Shown: positions 8,350 to 18,320 of the stretch, one piece after another
Layout of the letters: the number at the start of each line of letters is the position of its first letter
How positions within the stretch are numbered: position 1 is the first letter of the stretch
Translations under genes and position numbers: made by a program
DNA from: Flavobacterium sp. 102
Lineage (GTDB): Bacteria > Bacteroidota > Bacteroidia > Flavobacteriales > Flavobacteriaceae
NCBI RefSeq assembly: GCF_003634615.1
Contig: NZ_RBKX01000001.1
Location: 2,790,001-2,854,000, forward strand
DNA length: 64,000 bases
Direction of reading: 5' to 3'
Notes under the pieces: generated by a model
The model's database searches: none
Seen by the model: only the letters and a program-made list of their open reading frames with translations
What the model was told of the DNA's origin: nothing

Positions 8350-9642
8350 ATGAAATATTTTAGTTTAAACAAGAATGCTCCGAGAGTTAGTTTTGAAAAA
8401 GCCGTTGTGCTTGGCTTGGCTCCCGATAGAGGTTTGTACTTCCCGGAAAGTATTACACCGCTTCCCTATTCTTTCTTTCAAAACATAGAAAACCTTACAC
8501 AGGAGGAAATCGCTTTTGAAGCCATCAAACAATTCGTAGGAGACGAAATCCCGGAAGCCGAACTCAAACGCATCATAGCCGAAACTTTGTGTTTTGACTT
8601 TCCTTGTGTTCCGGTGGAAAACGATATTTTTTCTTTGGAATTATTTCACGGACCAACCATGGCGTTTAAAGATGTAGGCGCCCGATTTATGTCGAGGTGC
8701 TTAGGCTATTTTAATCGCAATGACGATAAAAAAGTAACTGTTTTAGTGGCGACTTCAGGCGATACCGGCGGTGCTGTCGCTAGTGGTTTTCTAGATGTAA
8801 AAGGTGTTGAAGTAATCATACTCTATCCTTCAGGTAAAGTCAGCGAAATACAAGAACGTCAATTAACTACACTGGGTAAAAACATAAAAGCTTTAGAAGT
8901 TGATGGTGTATTTGATGACTGTCAAGATATGGTCAAACAGGCTTTTTTAGATCATACGTTAAACCATAAAAACCTAACTTCAGCTAACTCAATTAACATT
9001 GCACGTTGGCTACCGCAAATGTTCTATATTTTCTTTGCATACAAACAATTGAAGAAATATGACAAACCGATTATCCTTTCATGTCCAAGTGGTAACTTTG
9101 GGAATATTTGTGCCGGCATTATGGCGAAACGTTTAGGCTTGCCTATCGCCCATTTTGTAGCATCCACCAATGCCAATGATACCGTGCCAAGGTTTTTAGA
9201 AAAAGGAAACTACGAACCTAAACCTTCTGTTGCTACGATTTCAAACGCGATGGATGTTGGGAATCCGAGTAATTTTATTCGTATTCAGGAATTGTATCAT
9301 TATGATTTAAGCCAATTTGAAAAAGACTTCTCTTCTTACGCTTTCACGGATGCTGAAACAGAAATCGCCATCAAAGACATTTACAACAACACACAATACA
9401 TTGCCGAACCACATGGCGCCGTTGGCTATTTGGGACTAAAAAAAGAAATGCAAAAACAACCGGACAGCATCGGTGTATTCCTTGAAACGGCACATCCGAT
9501 TAAATTTTTAGATGTGGTGGAACCTTTATTGGATTTAAAACTGCCAATTCCAACACAAATCGAAAGTGTTTTAGGGAAAGAAAAAGTTTCGACAAAGATT
9601 AAGACTTATGAAGATTTGAAATCATTTTTGGAAAATCAGTAA
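8350..9642 (+). CDS. thrC: Threonine synthase
   Basis: This PLP enzyme converts O-phosphohomoserine to threonine. The start chosen is MKYFSLNKNAPRVSFEKAV at 8350 (430 residues); upstream in-frame residues look like untranslated leader. The PLP lysine is in HGPTMAFKDVGARF, the phosphate-binding loop is ATSGDTGGAVASGF, and SGNFGNICAG is also present. The length fits the shorter bacterial threonine synthase group. Its TAA overlaps the ATG of the next gene (TAATG), so that gene is probably translationally coupled to it. Confidence 0.96.
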   Translation: MKYFSLNKNAPRVSFEKAVVLGLAPDRGLYFPESITPLPYSFFQNIENLTQEEIAFEAIKQFVGDEIPEAELKRIIAETLCFDFPCVPVENDIFSLELFHGPTMAFKDVGARFMSRCLGYFNRNDDKKVTVLVATSGDTGGAVASGFLDVKGVEVIILYPSGKVSEIQERQLTTLGKNIKALEVDGVFDDCQDMVKQAFLDHTLNHKNLTSANSINIARWLPQMFYIFFAYKQLKKYDKPIILSCPSGNFGNICAGIMAKRLGLPIAHFVASTNANDTVPRFLEKGNYEPKPSVATISNAMDVGNPSNFIRIQELYHYDLSQFEKDFSSYAFTDAETEIAIKDIYNNTQYIAEPHGAVGYLGLKKEMQKQPDSIGVFLETAHPIKFLDVVEPLLDLKLPIPTQIESVLGKEKVSTKIKTYEDLKSFLENQ

Positions 9643-10442
9643 TGTCCATGCTTAAAAAGAAAAAAGTAATCCTGAACCACAATCAGGAATTTGATAGCTC
9701 CATCCGAAAGGATTTTTGCAAACGCCTTTTTTACATTATTCTTTGTGTAATACCAATCTGGATATGGGCAGAAGAAAAGCCGCCGTTGAGTTATGTTGTC
9801 CTGCTATTGTTTTTATTCGGAATGTATCAAATCATAACGATTGTATACCTATCCCAACTCATTATTGATTCTTTTTTTCCTCCGGTTACAACCATGGAAA
9901 CGAAGACTAGATTATTTGACCGATTCCTCTATTATTTTTCAAGTGGATTCTTTTTTACCGGTTTGGTTTTCCTGCTTTTTGAACTTCAACACTTAGAAAA
10001 CACACTCAGTGGAACCAACTTGTTTTGGAAAGCCGGATTTACGGGAATTGCTGTGGCGAGTGTAATAACAATAATCCTCAAAAAATTAACTCCAACTGTT
10101 TACTTTGAGAGCAAAAGACGCTATACTGTTCACTTTGGCCTATTTATAGGTTGCTTCTTATGGTCAGCTTCCGCAGGTAGTTTTGTCAACTATTTTTACG
10201 CTGAGCCTTCAATAAGCACTAAAGAATTTGTCCTCAAACGAAAAAGTACCGGCGGTAAACGCAACGCAAGTCATTGGTTATTTCTCCAAACAAAGCCTTT
10301 ATCTGAAGAACGTTTTGAAGTAACCGAATCTTTTTTTGAAACCGTAGAAGAAGGACAAACCGTGCTGTTGGATATTCAAAAAGGAAAACTGGAATATGAT
10401 GTAATTGTTGCTTTTCGGAAAAAGGAAACCATTATAAATTGA
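9642..10442 (+). CDS. Unknown membrane protein coupled to thrC
   Basis: I do not recognise this 266-residue protein. It starts in the TAATG overlap with thrC (a second ATG lies two codons on). About five membrane segments are visible, roughly residues 25-45, 48-80, 93-110, 122-145 and 163-185, followed by a soluble C-terminal domain of about 75 residues that ends in a YDVIVAFRKKE strand. There is no transporter or enzyme motif. Position at the end of the thr operon suggests cotranscription, but no role in threonine metabolism can be read from the sequence. Confidence 0.75.
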   Translation: MSMLKKKKVILNHNQEFDSSIRKDFCKRLFYIILCVIPIWIWAEEKPPLSYVVLLLFLFGMYQIITIVYLSQLIIDSFFPPVTTMETKTRLFDRFLYYFSSGFFFTGLVFLLFELQHLENTLSGTNLFWKAGFTGIAVASVITIILKKLTPTVYFESKRRYTVHFGLFIGCFLWSASAGSFVNYFYAEPSISTKEFVLKRKSTGGKRNASHWLFLQTKPLSEERFEVTESFFETVEEGQTVLLDIQKGKLEYDVIVAFRKKETIIN

Positions 10443-10461
10443 CGAACTAAAATGAATCTTG

Positions 10462-10495
10462 TTTGCAAAAAACAAAGTGATTTCTCCTATATTTG
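10462..10495 (+). promoter_or_regulatory. Bacteroidota-type promoter upstream of lipoprotein gene
   Basis: TTTG at 10462-10465 and TATATTTG at 10488-10495 match the -33 and -7 elements, separated by 22 bases. The start of transcription would be near 10501, giving a leader of about 10 bases before the ATG at 10511. Confidence 0.6.
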
Positions 10496-10510
10496 TTCAA
10501 AATCTAACCA

Positions 10511-11698
10511 ATGAAAAAAATTACTTCTCTATTAGCACTATTGATTATAGTTTCTGCTTGTGGCGTTCGCCAAACTCGTGATATGTTGACTTCCGGTGAT
10601 TACGACGGTGCCATTCAAAATGCAGTCGAAGGTTTACGTGGCGGTAACAAAAATGCTAAAGGCAAACAAGATTATGTTTACCTACTCGAAGAAGCTTTTG
10701 CAAAAGCCAAAGAAAGCGATTTACGCAACATCCAGATATGGTTCAAAGATGCCAATCCGCAGAATTTAGAGAAAATTTATGAGACTTATGTACAACTCAA
10801 CAATCGCCAAGAAAAGATTCGTCCTTTATTGCCGTTGAAATTATTAAAAGAAGGTCGCGACGCTAAATTTCCTTTTGACGATTACTCTGATCAGATTGTA
10901 AGCAGCAAAAATGCTTTAGCCAAATACTTATATGACAATTCGAAAGCTTTATTGGTAACCAAAGACAAAATGACCATTCGCCGTGCTTATGATGATTTAT
11001 TGTATTTGAGAAGTTTAAATCCCGGATTCAAAGACACCGAAAAACTTATTGAAGAAGCCCAATTCAAAGGCACTGACTTTGTCAATGTTTACACGAAGAA
11101 CGAAACCAATATGGTTATTCCGGTGCGTTTGGAAAATGATTTATTAGACTTTAGCACCTTAGGTTTAAATGACAAATGGACCGTTTACCACAGCAACCGT
11201 GTAAAAGGAATGGATTATGATTATGGCTTAGTGGTGAACTTCCGTCAAATCAATATTTCTCCGGAGCAAATTAAAGAAAAGGAAATCCAAAAAGAAAAAC
11301 TGATTAAAGTTGGGCTTAAAAACCTTCTCGACGCTAATGGAAATATCGTTAAAGACAGTTTAGGCAACAACATTAAAGTGGATGATATGAGAACTGTGCG
11401 CGCTCAAGTTTATGAATTCTCTCAATTCAAAGCCTGTCAAGTTACCGCCAAAGTTGATTATATTGATTTCAGAAACAATCAATTATTACAAACTTTCCCT
11501 TTAGCCAGTGAGTTTACTTTTAATTATATGTATGCCAAATTACGTGGTGACAAACGTGCTTGCGAACAAGACTATTACCAATACCTCGACCGCAGAGCGG
11601 TGCCTTTTCCTTCTAACGAGCAAATGGTTTACGACACCGGAAACGATTTAAAGAATAAGCTGAAAGACATCATCACGAGAAATAAGTTCAGGAAATAA
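10511..11698 (+). CDS. Conserved lipoprotein of unknown function
   Basis: The 395-residue protein has a lipoprotein signal peptide with lipobox VSAC (Cys about residue 17). The first 190 residues are helical and resemble repeated helix-turn-helix (TPR-like) units, including SGDYDGAIQNAVEGL; the remainder is a mixed domain with many charged residues and a C-terminal KRACEQDYYQYLDRRAVPFP motif. I do not recognise a named domain. It has its own promoter and a terminator shared with the convergent ytxJ gene, so it is probably monocistronic. Location should be the periplasm or outer membrane. Confidence 0.75.
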   Translation: MKKITSLLALLIIVSACGVRQTRDMLTSGDYDGAIQNAVEGLRGGNKNAKGKQDYVYLLEEAFAKAKESDLRNIQIWFKDANPQNLEKIYETYVQLNNRQEKIRPLLPLKLLKEGRDAKFPFDDYSDQIVSSKNALAKYLYDNSKALLVTKDKMTIRRAYDDLLYLRSLNPGFKDTEKLIEEAQFKGTDFVNVYTKNETNMVIPVRLENDLLDFSTLGLNDKWTVYHSNRVKGMDYDYGLVVNFRQINISPEQIKEKEIQKEKLIKVGLKNLLDANGNIVKDSLGNNIKVDDMRTVRAQVYEFSQFKACQVTAKVDYIDFRNNQLLQTFPLASEFTFNYMYAKLRGDKRACEQDYYQYLDRRAVPFPSNEQMVYDTGNDLKNKLKDIITRNKFRK

Positions 11699-11730
11699 AA
11701 CTGCTGAAAGCAGACAACAGAAAGCAATAA

Positions 11731-11764
11731 AAAACGCATTTGAAATTCAAATGCGTTTTTTTTA
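11731..11764. terminator. Bidirectional terminator between lipoprotein gene and ytxJ
   Basis: AAAACGCATTTG / CAAATGCGTTTT forms a 12-bp stem with a short loop, ending in a run of eight T on the plus strand and A on the other arm. It can stop both converging transcripts. The ytxJ stop codon lies in its T-run. Confidence 0.8.
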
Positions 11765-12148
11765 AATATATCTTTTCAAGTCATCGGCATAAATATCGCC
11801 ATGGGAAGCATTATAAATGGGTTCGCCATTCTTGATTAGTATCAATTGTGGCGATTGGTGTTCAATGCCAAAACGCTTGGCTATTTCATTGGAAATATCT
11901 CTGTTTTGAAGCAAGTCAAGAAAATAAGGCATCACCAAATCGTTTAAATCATACTCATTCTCAAACTGCTTTAACGTCATACGGCTAATACCACAACGTG
12001 TGCTATGTTTGAAAATAATCACCGGTTTCTCGGTGGATTCATTAATAATTTCATTCAGCTGACCCATATCGATCAATGGTCTCCAATTGACTTTTGAATT
12101 GGTGCTTTCTGATTCGTTTGACCCGAATATATTTTTAAATAGGTTCAT
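11762..12148 (-). CDS. ytxJ: YtxJ, bacillithiol-system redox-active protein
   Basis: The 128-residue thioredoxin-fold protein has the motif FKHSTRCGIS, with a single redox-active Cys in place of CxxC, followed by HQSPQLILIKNGE and the characteristic YNASHGDI. These match YtxJ, a monothiol bacilliredoxin-like protein that acts with bacillithiol to remove mixed disulfides on cytoplasmic proteins. Bacillithiol is known in some Bacteroidota as well as in Firmicutes. It is transcribed towards the lipoprotein gene and shares a terminator with it. The clpB gene is divergent from it, 178 bp upstream. Confidence 0.88.
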   Translation of the reverse strand: MNLFKNIFGSNESESTNSKVNWRPLIDMGQLNEIINESTEKPVIIFKHSTRCGISRMTLKQFENEYDLNDLVMPYFLDLLQNRDISNEIAKRFGIEHQSPQLILIKNGEPIYNASHGDIYADDLKRYI

Positions 12149-12326
12149 CTTGACTTATTTTAGGACATTTTGACTGTAAAATAACATAAATTTATAACTA
12201 AATCGGTCATTTTGTCTCATTTTGCAAATTGGAACACATATTGTCGATTACTCTCCAAAGTTAACTAAAATATATTTTTATAAAATTCGTTTTAACTTTT
12301 AAACAACACACAAAAAAATATAACTT

Positions 12327-14930
12327 ATGAATATTAATAATTTAACCATCAAATCTCAAGAAGCTATCCAACAAGCGCAGCAAATCGCTCAAAGCTTCGG
12401 TCACCAACAAATCGAAAACGAGCACCTTGTCAAAGGAATACTCGAAGTCGATGAGAATGTGACGCCTTTTATCTTAAAGAAACTCAATGTCAATGTCGAT
12501 TTATTTAAGAAGATACTCGACAGCACTTTGCAAAGCTTCCCGAAAGTTTCCGGTGGCGATATTATGTTGTCTCGCGAAGCCAATACGGCATTGAACGAAG
12601 CCAACATCATTGCCAAAAAAATGAACGACGAATACGTTTCGATTGAACATTTGCTCTTGGCTATTTTTAAATCGAAAAGCAAAGTCGCCCAAATCTTAAA
12701 AGACCAAGGCGTAACTGAAAAAGGATTGGAAGCCGCCATAGCCGAAATCAGAAAAGGCGAAAGAGTCACTTCTGCTTCGGCCGAAGAAACTTATAACGCA
12801 CTAAACAAATACGCCAAAAACCTCAACGAACTAGCCAGAAATGGTAAACTCGATCCGGTGATTGGTCGCGATGAAGAAATTCGACGCGTATTACAAATCT
12901 TAACCCGTCGTACTAAAAACAATCCAATGTTAGTGGGAGAACCGGGTGTTGGTAAAACCGCTATAGCCGAAGGCTTAGCCCATCGTATCGTTGACGGCGA
13001 CGTGCCCGAAAATCTTAAAGACAAAATCGTTTACTCGCTTGATATGGGTGCGCTGATTGCCGGTGCTAAATACAAAGGCGAATTCGAAGAAAGATTGAAA
13101 TCTGTCGTAAAAGAAGTGACTTCCGCTGAAGGCGATATCGTTCTCTTTATAGATGAAATCCACACGCTTGTTGGAGCCGGCGGTGGCGAAGGAGCGATGG
13201 ATGCAGCCAATATTTTAAAACCGGCTTTAGCGCGTGGTGAACTGAGAGCCATTGGTGCCACGACTTTAGATGAATACCAAAAATACTTCGAGAAAGACAA
13301 AGCTTTAGAGCGTCGTTTCCAAAAGGTAATGGTCGATGAACCGGATACCGAAAGCGCTATTTCTATCCTTCGCGGGATTAAAGAAAAATACGAAACCCAT
13401 CACAAAGTGCGTATCAAAGACGATGCGATTATTGCGGCTGTCGAGTTATCACAACGCTATATCACTAACCGTTTCTTACCGGACAAAGCGATTGACTTGA
13501 TGGACGAAGCGGCTTCTAAGTTGCGTATGGAAATCAACTCCAAACCTGAAGAACTCGATGTCTTAGACAGAAAGATCATGCAGTTGGAAATCGAGATTGA
13601 AGCCATCAAACGGGAGAATGATGAAACCAAGCTGAAAGGTTTGGGCATGGATTTAGCCAACTTAAAAGAAGAGCGCAACGAAATCTTTACCAAATGGAAA
13701 TCAGAGAAAGATGTTGTAGACAATATCCAAGCGGTCAAACAGGAAATCGAAGACTTCAAACTTGAAGCCGAACGTGCCGAGCGCGATGGTGATTATGGTA
13801 AAGTAGCCGAAATCCGTTACGGAAAAATAAAAGATGCTCAAGAACGTTTAGATGCTTTGCAAACCCAATTGGCCGAAAACCAAGCCGGAACTTCTTTAAT
13901 CAAAGAAGAAGTCACTCGCGAAGACATAGCCGAAGTAGTAGCCAAATGGACAGGCGTTCCGGTAACCAAAATGCTGCAAGGCGAAAGAGAAAAACTATTG
14001 CGCCTCGAAGACGAATTGCATCACAGAGTTGTTGGTCAGGAAGAAGCCATCGAAGCCATTAGCGATGCTGTACGCCGTAGTCGTGCCGGATTGCAAGACA
14101 TGAAGAAACCCATTGGTACTTTCTTATTCTTAGGAACCACCGGTGTTGGTAAAACCGAATTGGCCAAAGCTTTAGCGGAATATTTATTCGATGATGAAAA
14201 TGCCATGACGCGTATTGATATGAGTGAATACCAAGAACGCCATAGTGTAAGCCGCTTAGTTGGTGCGCCTCCGGGATATGTAGGTTATGACGAAGGTGGA
14301 CAACTCACGGAAGCTGTTCGTAGAAAACCTTATTCTGTTATCTTATTAGATGAGATCGAAAAAGCACATCCTGATACCTTCAATATCTTGTTACAAGTAC
14401 TAGACGAAGGTCGATTAACCGATAACAAAGGACGCTTGGCCGACTTCAAAAACACAATTATCATCATGACTTCCAATATGGGAAGCGCCATTATACAAGA
14501 GAAGTTTGAAAACCTTAAAGGTGGTATTGAAGCCGCAACCGAAGCCGCAAAAACGGAAGTTTTAGGGCTATTAAAACAAACGGTTCGTCCGGAGTTCATC
14601 AACCGTATCGATGAAATCGTAATGTTTACACCATTGACGGCAGCCAACATCAAACAAATCGTGGGCTTACAGTTGCAAAGTGTAACCAAAATGCTAGCAC
14701 AGCAAAACATCACTATGGATGCCACACCGGAAGCCATTGCTTATTTAGCTGAAAAAGGTTACGATCCACAATTCGGAGCAAGACCGGTAAAACGTGTTAT
14801 TCAGCGCGAAGTGCTTAACCAATTGTCTAAGGAAATCTTAGCCGGTAAAGTCACTACAGATAGTATTATTTTGTTAGATAGTTTTGATGGACAGTTGGTA
14901 TTTAGAAATCAAAGTGAGTTGGTTGAATAA
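12327..14930 (+). CDS. clpB: ATP-dependent chaperone ClpB
   Basis: The 867-residue protein is a full-length ClpB disaggregase: Clp N-terminal domain (about 1-145), first AAA+ module with Walker [14 protein letters not shown] and Walker [14 protein letters not shown], the long coiled-coil middle domain (about 405-525), the second AAA+ module with [14 protein letters not shown] and [13 protein letters not shown], and the C-terminal D2 domain. With DnaK it rescues aggregated cytoplasmic proteins after heat stress. No CIRCE or other heat-shock operator is evident in the 178 bp upstream, which is AT-rich. Confidence 0.97.
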   Translation: MNINNLTIKSQEAIQQAQQIAQSFGHQQIENEHLVKGILEVDENVTPFILKKLNVNVDLFKKILDSTLQSFPKVSGGDIMLSREANTALNEANIIAKKMNDEYVSIEHLLLAIFKSKSKVAQILKDQGVTEKGLEAAIAEIRKGERVTSASAEETYNALNKYAKNLNELARNGKLDPVIGRDEEIRRVLQILTRRTKNNPMLVGEPGVGKTAIAEGLAHRIVDGDVPENLKDKIVYSLDMGALIAGAKYKGEFEERLKSVVKEVTSAEGDIVLFIDEIHTLVGAGGGEGAMDAANILKPALARGELRAIGATTLDEYQKYFEKDKALERRFQKVMVDEPDTESAISILRGIKEKYETHHKVRIKDDAIIAAVELSQRYITNRFLPDKAIDLMDEAASKLRMEINSKPEELDVLDRKIMQLEIEIEAIKRENDETKLKGLGMDLANLKEERNEIFTKWKSEKDVVDNIQAVKQEIEDFKLEAERAERDGDYGKVAEIRYGKIKDAQERLDALQTQLAENQAGTSLIKEEVTREDIAEVVAKWTGVPVTKMLQGEREKLLRLEDELHHRVVGQEEAIEAISDAVRRSRAGLQDMKKPIGTFLFLGTTGVGKTELAKALAEYLFDDENAMTRIDMSEYQERHSVSRLVGAPPGYVGYDEGGQLTEAVRRKPYSVILLDEIEKAHPDTFNILLQVLDEGRLTDNKGRLADFKNTIIIMTSNMGSAIIQEKFENLKGGIEAATEAAKTEVLGLLKQTVRPEFINRIDEIVMFTPLTAANIKQIVGLQLQSVTKMLAQQNITMDATPEAIAYLAEKGYDPQFGARPVKRVIQREVLNQLSKEILAGKVTTDSIILLDSFDGQLVFRNQSELVE

Positions 14931-15024
14931 GACATAAGTTTTGCACTCGTTAAAGCAAAAACACTTATCCCTTTTCCTTCTTCTCTTTTAACTTAAAATA
15001 AATAAATTGGTTTTAGTTTGATTG

Positions 15025-15066
15025 AAAAGCCCCATTAGTTGTAATGACTAATGGGGCTTTTTTATT
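15025..15066 (+). terminator. Rho-independent terminator after clpB
   Basis: AAAAGCCCCATTAGT and ACTAATGGGGCTTTTTT form a perfect stem of about 15 bp with a 7-base loop (TGTAATG), followed by six T. Confidence 0.88.
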
Positions 15067-15195
15067 CGCCTTTCCCGTCTGTATACGGTCAAAGTGGGAA
15101 TATTACAATTTAAAAAAAGAATTTCGCAACCCTTTCATTTTTAATATGTTCAACTTTACAAAACAACAATAAGTTGTAATTAAACTTATATCAAA

Positions 15196-15408
15196 ATGGA
15201 AAAAAATCAAAATGACAACCGCAGTCCGCAAAGAGAAAGCGCGTCAAAAGGGAGAACAAATATGGATTTAGACGATACGCCATCGGCTACTGAAACTCGT
15301 CAGAATGCCCAAAACCAACACACTGAAACTAAGGAAGAATCAGAGGATAAAAACAGAAAAACTACAACTGAAACAACTAGTAGAGAAGCCGATACTCGAA
15401 ACAAATAA
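15196..15408 (+). CDS. Small hydrophilic low-complexity protein
   Basis: This 70-residue protein is almost entirely Asn, Gln, Thr, Glu, Lys, Arg, Asp and Ser, with no hydrophobic core, so it is predicted to be disordered. It has an ATG start and a clean stop 26 bp before the DUF892 gene, and the plus-strand genes after it form a stress-type cluster. The composition resembles desiccation- or osmotic-stress hydrophilins, but I recognise no domain. It could also be a non-functional frame, although its start position and spacing favour a real gene. Confidence 0.55.
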   Translation: MEKNQNDNRSPQRESASKGRTNMDLDDTPSATETRQNAQNQHTETKEESEDKNRKTTTETTSREADTRNK

Positions 15409-15434
15409 TCAGTAATAATTAAACAATAATAAAT

Positions 15435-15983
15435 ATGAAAGACACTTTGAAAACTACAAAACAAAAACAAGCTCATCCGCCAATGAAATCATCACAATTA
15501 ATGAAGTTGTTTGTCGATGAGTTAAAGGATATCTATTGGGCAGAAAAAGCACTAACCAAAGCCATTCCAACGATGATTCAAAATGCCTCCTCCTTAGAAT
15601 TAATTGAGGCGTTAACCAATCACCTTGAAGAAACTCACAATCATGTAGAGCGCGTGAGACAAATCTTTGAAATCCTCGGCAAAAAACCGGAAACTAAACC
15701 CTGTAAAGCCATGCAAGGCTTGATAGAGGAAGCAGGCGAGATTATGAAGTCATGCGAAGAAGGTCCTATGCGAGATGCAGGAATCATTTCGGCTGCACAA
15801 AAAGTAGAGCATTACGAAATGGCCACTTATGGCACCTTGCGTCAGTTTGGGGAAACCCTAAATTTGACCAGAGTGGTGGTGCTGTTAGCCGCAACACTTC
15901 AGGAAGAAAAAGCAGCTGACGAAAAATTGTCAACTGTAGCCATTGGTGCTGTTAATGTGGAAGCTGCTTCTGAAGCGATATAA
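15435..15983 (+). CDS. Ferritin-like DUF892 (YciE/YciF family) protein
   Basis: The 182-residue protein is a DUF892 four-helix bundle. Helix 1 holds LMKLFVDELKDIYWAEKAL, helix 2 LEETHNHVERVRQIFEILG, helix 3 DAGIISAAQKVEHYEMATY and helix 4 LLAATLQEEKAADEKLS. The Glu and His residues in these helices correspond to the di-metal ligands of ferritin-like proteins. Family members are induced by stress in many bacteria, and their reaction is not established. It sits between the hydrophilic small protein and the YtxH gene in a group of stress-associated genes on one strand. Confidence 0.88.
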   Translation: MKDTLKTTKQKQAHPPMKSSQLMKLFVDELKDIYWAEKALTKAIPTMIQNASSLELIEALTNHLEETHNHVERVRQIFEILGKKPETKPCKAMQGLIEEAGEIMKSCEEGPMRDAGIISAAQKVEHYEMATYGTLRQFGETLNLTRVVVLLAATLQEEKAADEKLSTVAIGAVNVEAASEAI

Positions 15984-16203
15984 ATTATCTAAACTCATTT
16001 TGAATAACAATGAATCTGATCACTATGGTAAGCAATTGATTGGCTTAGTACCATTTGCAGTCAACTTTAGTCTCACTCAAACATGTGAATCTTAAAAGTT
16101 TATCAAAGAGTATTATAACATATTTTGCTTCCAATAGGTTGACCTTTGTTGTACAATACAGTTGGATTTTAAAAATGATTAATAACAAGTAAATAAAAAA
16201 ATT

Positions 16204-16494
16204 ATGAGTACAGGAAAAGTAGTATTAGGAACATTAGCCGGTTTAGCTGTTGGTGCAGTTTTAGGAATTCTTTTTGCACCCGAAAAAGGTTCAGTAACGC
16301 GTCAGCAAATTGCAGACAAAGGAAATGATTATGCTGATGATTTAAAATCAAAGTATAAAGAGTTTGCTGATTCAGTATCGGAAAAGTTTCAAAGTGCCAA
16401 ACATGACGCACAAGAAATAGCCGAAAATGGAAAAGCTAAATTTGAAGACATAAAAAAAGAGGCCGCCAATACGATGTCTAATTATAAATCATAA
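16204..16494 (+). CDS. YtxH-domain protein
   Basis: The 96-residue protein begins with a glycine-rich membrane segment (TLAGLAVGAVLGILFAPEKG), the hallmark of the YtxH/GvpP family, followed by a long charged amphipathic helix of about 65 residues. The APEKG motif right after the membrane segment is diagnostic. Members are small inner-membrane or envelope-associated general-stress proteins without known enzymatic activity. Gene spacing to the next gene is 11 bp, so the holin-like gene downstream is cotranscribed. Confidence 0.88.
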   Translation: MSTGKVVLGTLAGLAVGAVLGILFAPEKGSVTRQQIADKGNDYADDLKSKYKEFADSVSEKFQSAKHDAQEIAENGKAKFEDIKKEAANTMSNYKS

Positions 16495-16505
16495 ATAAGC
16501 CTATT

Positions 16506-16859
16506 ATGATTGACAATGCAACACCCATAGAAACGCTTTTTGAGCGCGCTCAAGTTTACAGCAAATCTACCGTCAAATTGTTTAAGCTTAATGCCATAGA
16601 CAAGTCGGCAGACGTTGTATCTTCAATGTTGGCTCGTCTTACTGTTATCATGACAGTTGTATTGTCAATCGTAATTATTAATATCGGGATATCCATTTGG
16701 GTAGGCAAATTACTGGGCGAAGTATTCTACGGATTTTTAATCATTGGCGGCTTCTATGCTTTAATGGCATTGATGCTTCACATTTACCGTTACCAATGGA
16801 TCAAACATCCTATCAGCAATTCGATTGTTAAAAAAATGATGAAAGAAAAAGTGCTATGA
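16506..16859 (+). CDS. Phage-holin-family-like membrane protein
   Basis: The 117-residue protein has an N-terminal amphipathic stretch, two membrane segments (about residues 45-68 and 74-95), and a short basic tail. This matches the putative Actinobacterial holin-X / phage_holin_3_6 type of chromosomal proteins, often found beside YtxH genes and not phage-derived in function. Its stop overlaps the start of the next gene (ATGA), indicating translational coupling. No phage genes are nearby, so I infer a role in envelope stress rather than lysis. Confidence 0.75.
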   Translation: MIDNATPIETLFERAQVYSKSTVKLFKLNAIDKSADVVSSMLARLTVIMTVVLSIVIINIGISIWVGKLLGEVFYGFLIIGGFYALMALMLHIYRYQWIKHPISNSIVKKMMKEKVL

Positions 16860-17248
16860 AAACCAACAACGAAACCGAAGAATTAAACCAGATGATTCTT
16901 GTTGCCCAAGCACAAAACGAAACCGACTTGCGACTACTGCAAGAGCAGTTTGAATTGACATATGAAAGTTTGAAACCTGCCAACATCATTAAAAACGTCT
17001 TTCACAATATGACCAATACACCCGATATCAAAGACAACATGGTCAGTAGTGCCATTGGTCTAACTTCGGGTATTATGGGTAAAAAACTTGTGGTGGGAAG
17101 CTCACACAGCCCGGTTAGAAAAGTAATCGGAACCGTTGTTCAATTTGCGGTAACCAACTTGGTTTCCAAATACACCGGAGGCTTTTCAGCCATTGCTGGT
17201 AATATGTTTAAAAGTTTCTTCAACAAAAAAAGCAGTAAAACCAATTGA
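16856..17248 (+). CDS. Unknown protein of the YtxH/holin operon
   Basis: I do not recognise a domain in this 130-residue protein. It has a charged N-terminal helix (about 1-45), then a region of moderately hydrophobic, glycine-containing helices (SSAIGLTSGIMGKKLVVG and VIGTVVQFAVTNLVSKYTGG). It overlaps the holin-like gene by 4 bp, and the BrkB-like gene follows at once, so it belongs to the same transcription unit. Comparable small proteins occur at this position in other flavobacterial stress operons, but I cannot give it a function. Confidence 0.7.
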   Translation: MKTNNETEELNQMILVAQAQNETDLRLLQEQFELTYESLKPANIIKNVFHNMTNTPDIKDNMVSSAIGLTSGIMGKKLVVGSSHSPVRKVIGTVVQFAVTNLVSKYTGGFSAIAGNMFKSFFNKKSSKTN

Positions 17249-17256
17249 AAAAAGGA

Positions 17257-18171
17257 ATGACTACTCGTTTCAAAAATTTCTTTACCATATTAAAAATCAC
17301 TGCCCAAAAATGGTGGGACAGAGATCCCTTTAAAGAAAGCGCCGTTATAGCCTATTATGCCATCTTTGCCTTGCCCGGATTACTGGTCGTAATCATTACG
17401 CTGGCAGGCTATTTTTTTGGTCAAGAAGCGGTTAACGGACAAATAACCGGACAGTTCACTGCCGTTATGGGTGCCGATACTGCACTGCAAATTCAAGATA
17501 TTATTGCCAAAGCCACCCAATCCAGAAACTCCGTTTGGGCGACTATCATTGGGATAACTACTATTTTAGTAGGTGCCACCGGTGTTTTTGTAGAGTTCCA
17601 AAAATCTTTAAACAACATTTGGAACGTTCAAGCCGATGTTTCCAAGTCGGGAATACTCAGTTTTCTTAAAACAAGACTGTTCTCTTTCGGGGTAATTATC
17701 GCCATGGCTTTTATCCTTATCCTATCATTAGTTATCTCGGCGGCACTGGCGGCACTGAGTAATTTGATTACCTATTACTTCTCTACCCTATTCTTGGTCG
17801 TACTTCAATTCTTTAATTTTATCGTCTCCTTGGGCATATTGGCATTACTATTTGCAGTAATGTTCAAATTCTTTCCCGACGCCAAAATAAAATGGAGACA
17901 TGTTTGGGTAGGTGCTTTAGTAACCGCCTTGTTATTTGAAACAGGCAAATTTGGTCTAGGCTTATACTTCGGTCAAGCCCATCCGGGTTCGGGTTATGGT
18001 GCTGCGGGTTCTATCATCTTAATCCTGCTTTGGGCATCGTACTCGTCTATGATAGTCTTCTTTGGTGCCGAATTCACCCACATCTACGCTGAAAAAACAG
18101 ACGGCAAAGTCGCACCCGATGAGCATGCCGTTAAGGTGGCGGAAGTGAAAACGAAAGTGGTAAAGGAATAG
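17257..18171 (+). CDS. YihY/BrkB-family inner-membrane protein
   Basis: The protein has six membrane segments and the BrkB/YihY family core, including FKESAVIAYYAIFALPGLLVV (split here as FKESAVIAYYAIFALP), the LNNIWNVQ motif, and GYGAAGSIILILLWASYSSM. I use the ATG at 17257 (304 residues); a TTG at 17245 overlaps the preceding TGA and is an alternative. The family was once called ribonuclease BN in error; its true function is unresolved, probably a membrane transporter or flippase-like protein. It closes the stress cluster of DUF892, YtxH and holin-like genes. Confidence 0.88.
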   Translation: MTTRFKNFFTILKITAQKWWDRDPFKESAVIAYYAIFALPGLLVVIITLAGYFFGQEAVNGQITGQFTAVMGADTALQIQDIIAKATQSRNSVWATIIGITTILVGATGVFVEFQKSLNNIWNVQADVSKSGILSFLKTRLFSFGVIIAMAFILILSLVISAALAALSNLITYYFSTLFLVVLQFFNFIVSLGILALLFAVMFKFFPDAKIKWRHVWVGALVTALLFETGKFGLGLYFGQAHPGSGYGAAGSIILILLWASYSSMIVFFGAEFTHIYAEKTDGKVAPDEHAVKVAEVKTKVVKE

Positions 18172-18320
18172 CACAATTAGGTATTAGTAATTAGTCAATA
18201 GCCATTAGTTTAACAAGTGTGTAGCGATTGCGAATAGTTACTATTGCCTATCCTTGTAACATTTCCCCTCTTTCCCCTACTAATCCCCAAAATCATCAAT
18301 CAAAACAAATCAAAAATCAC

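Noticed and set aside
16506..16859. Prophage remnant (holin)
   Set aside because: No other phage gene is nearby, and the gene is coupled to YtxH and other stress genes, as in chromosomal holin-like families.
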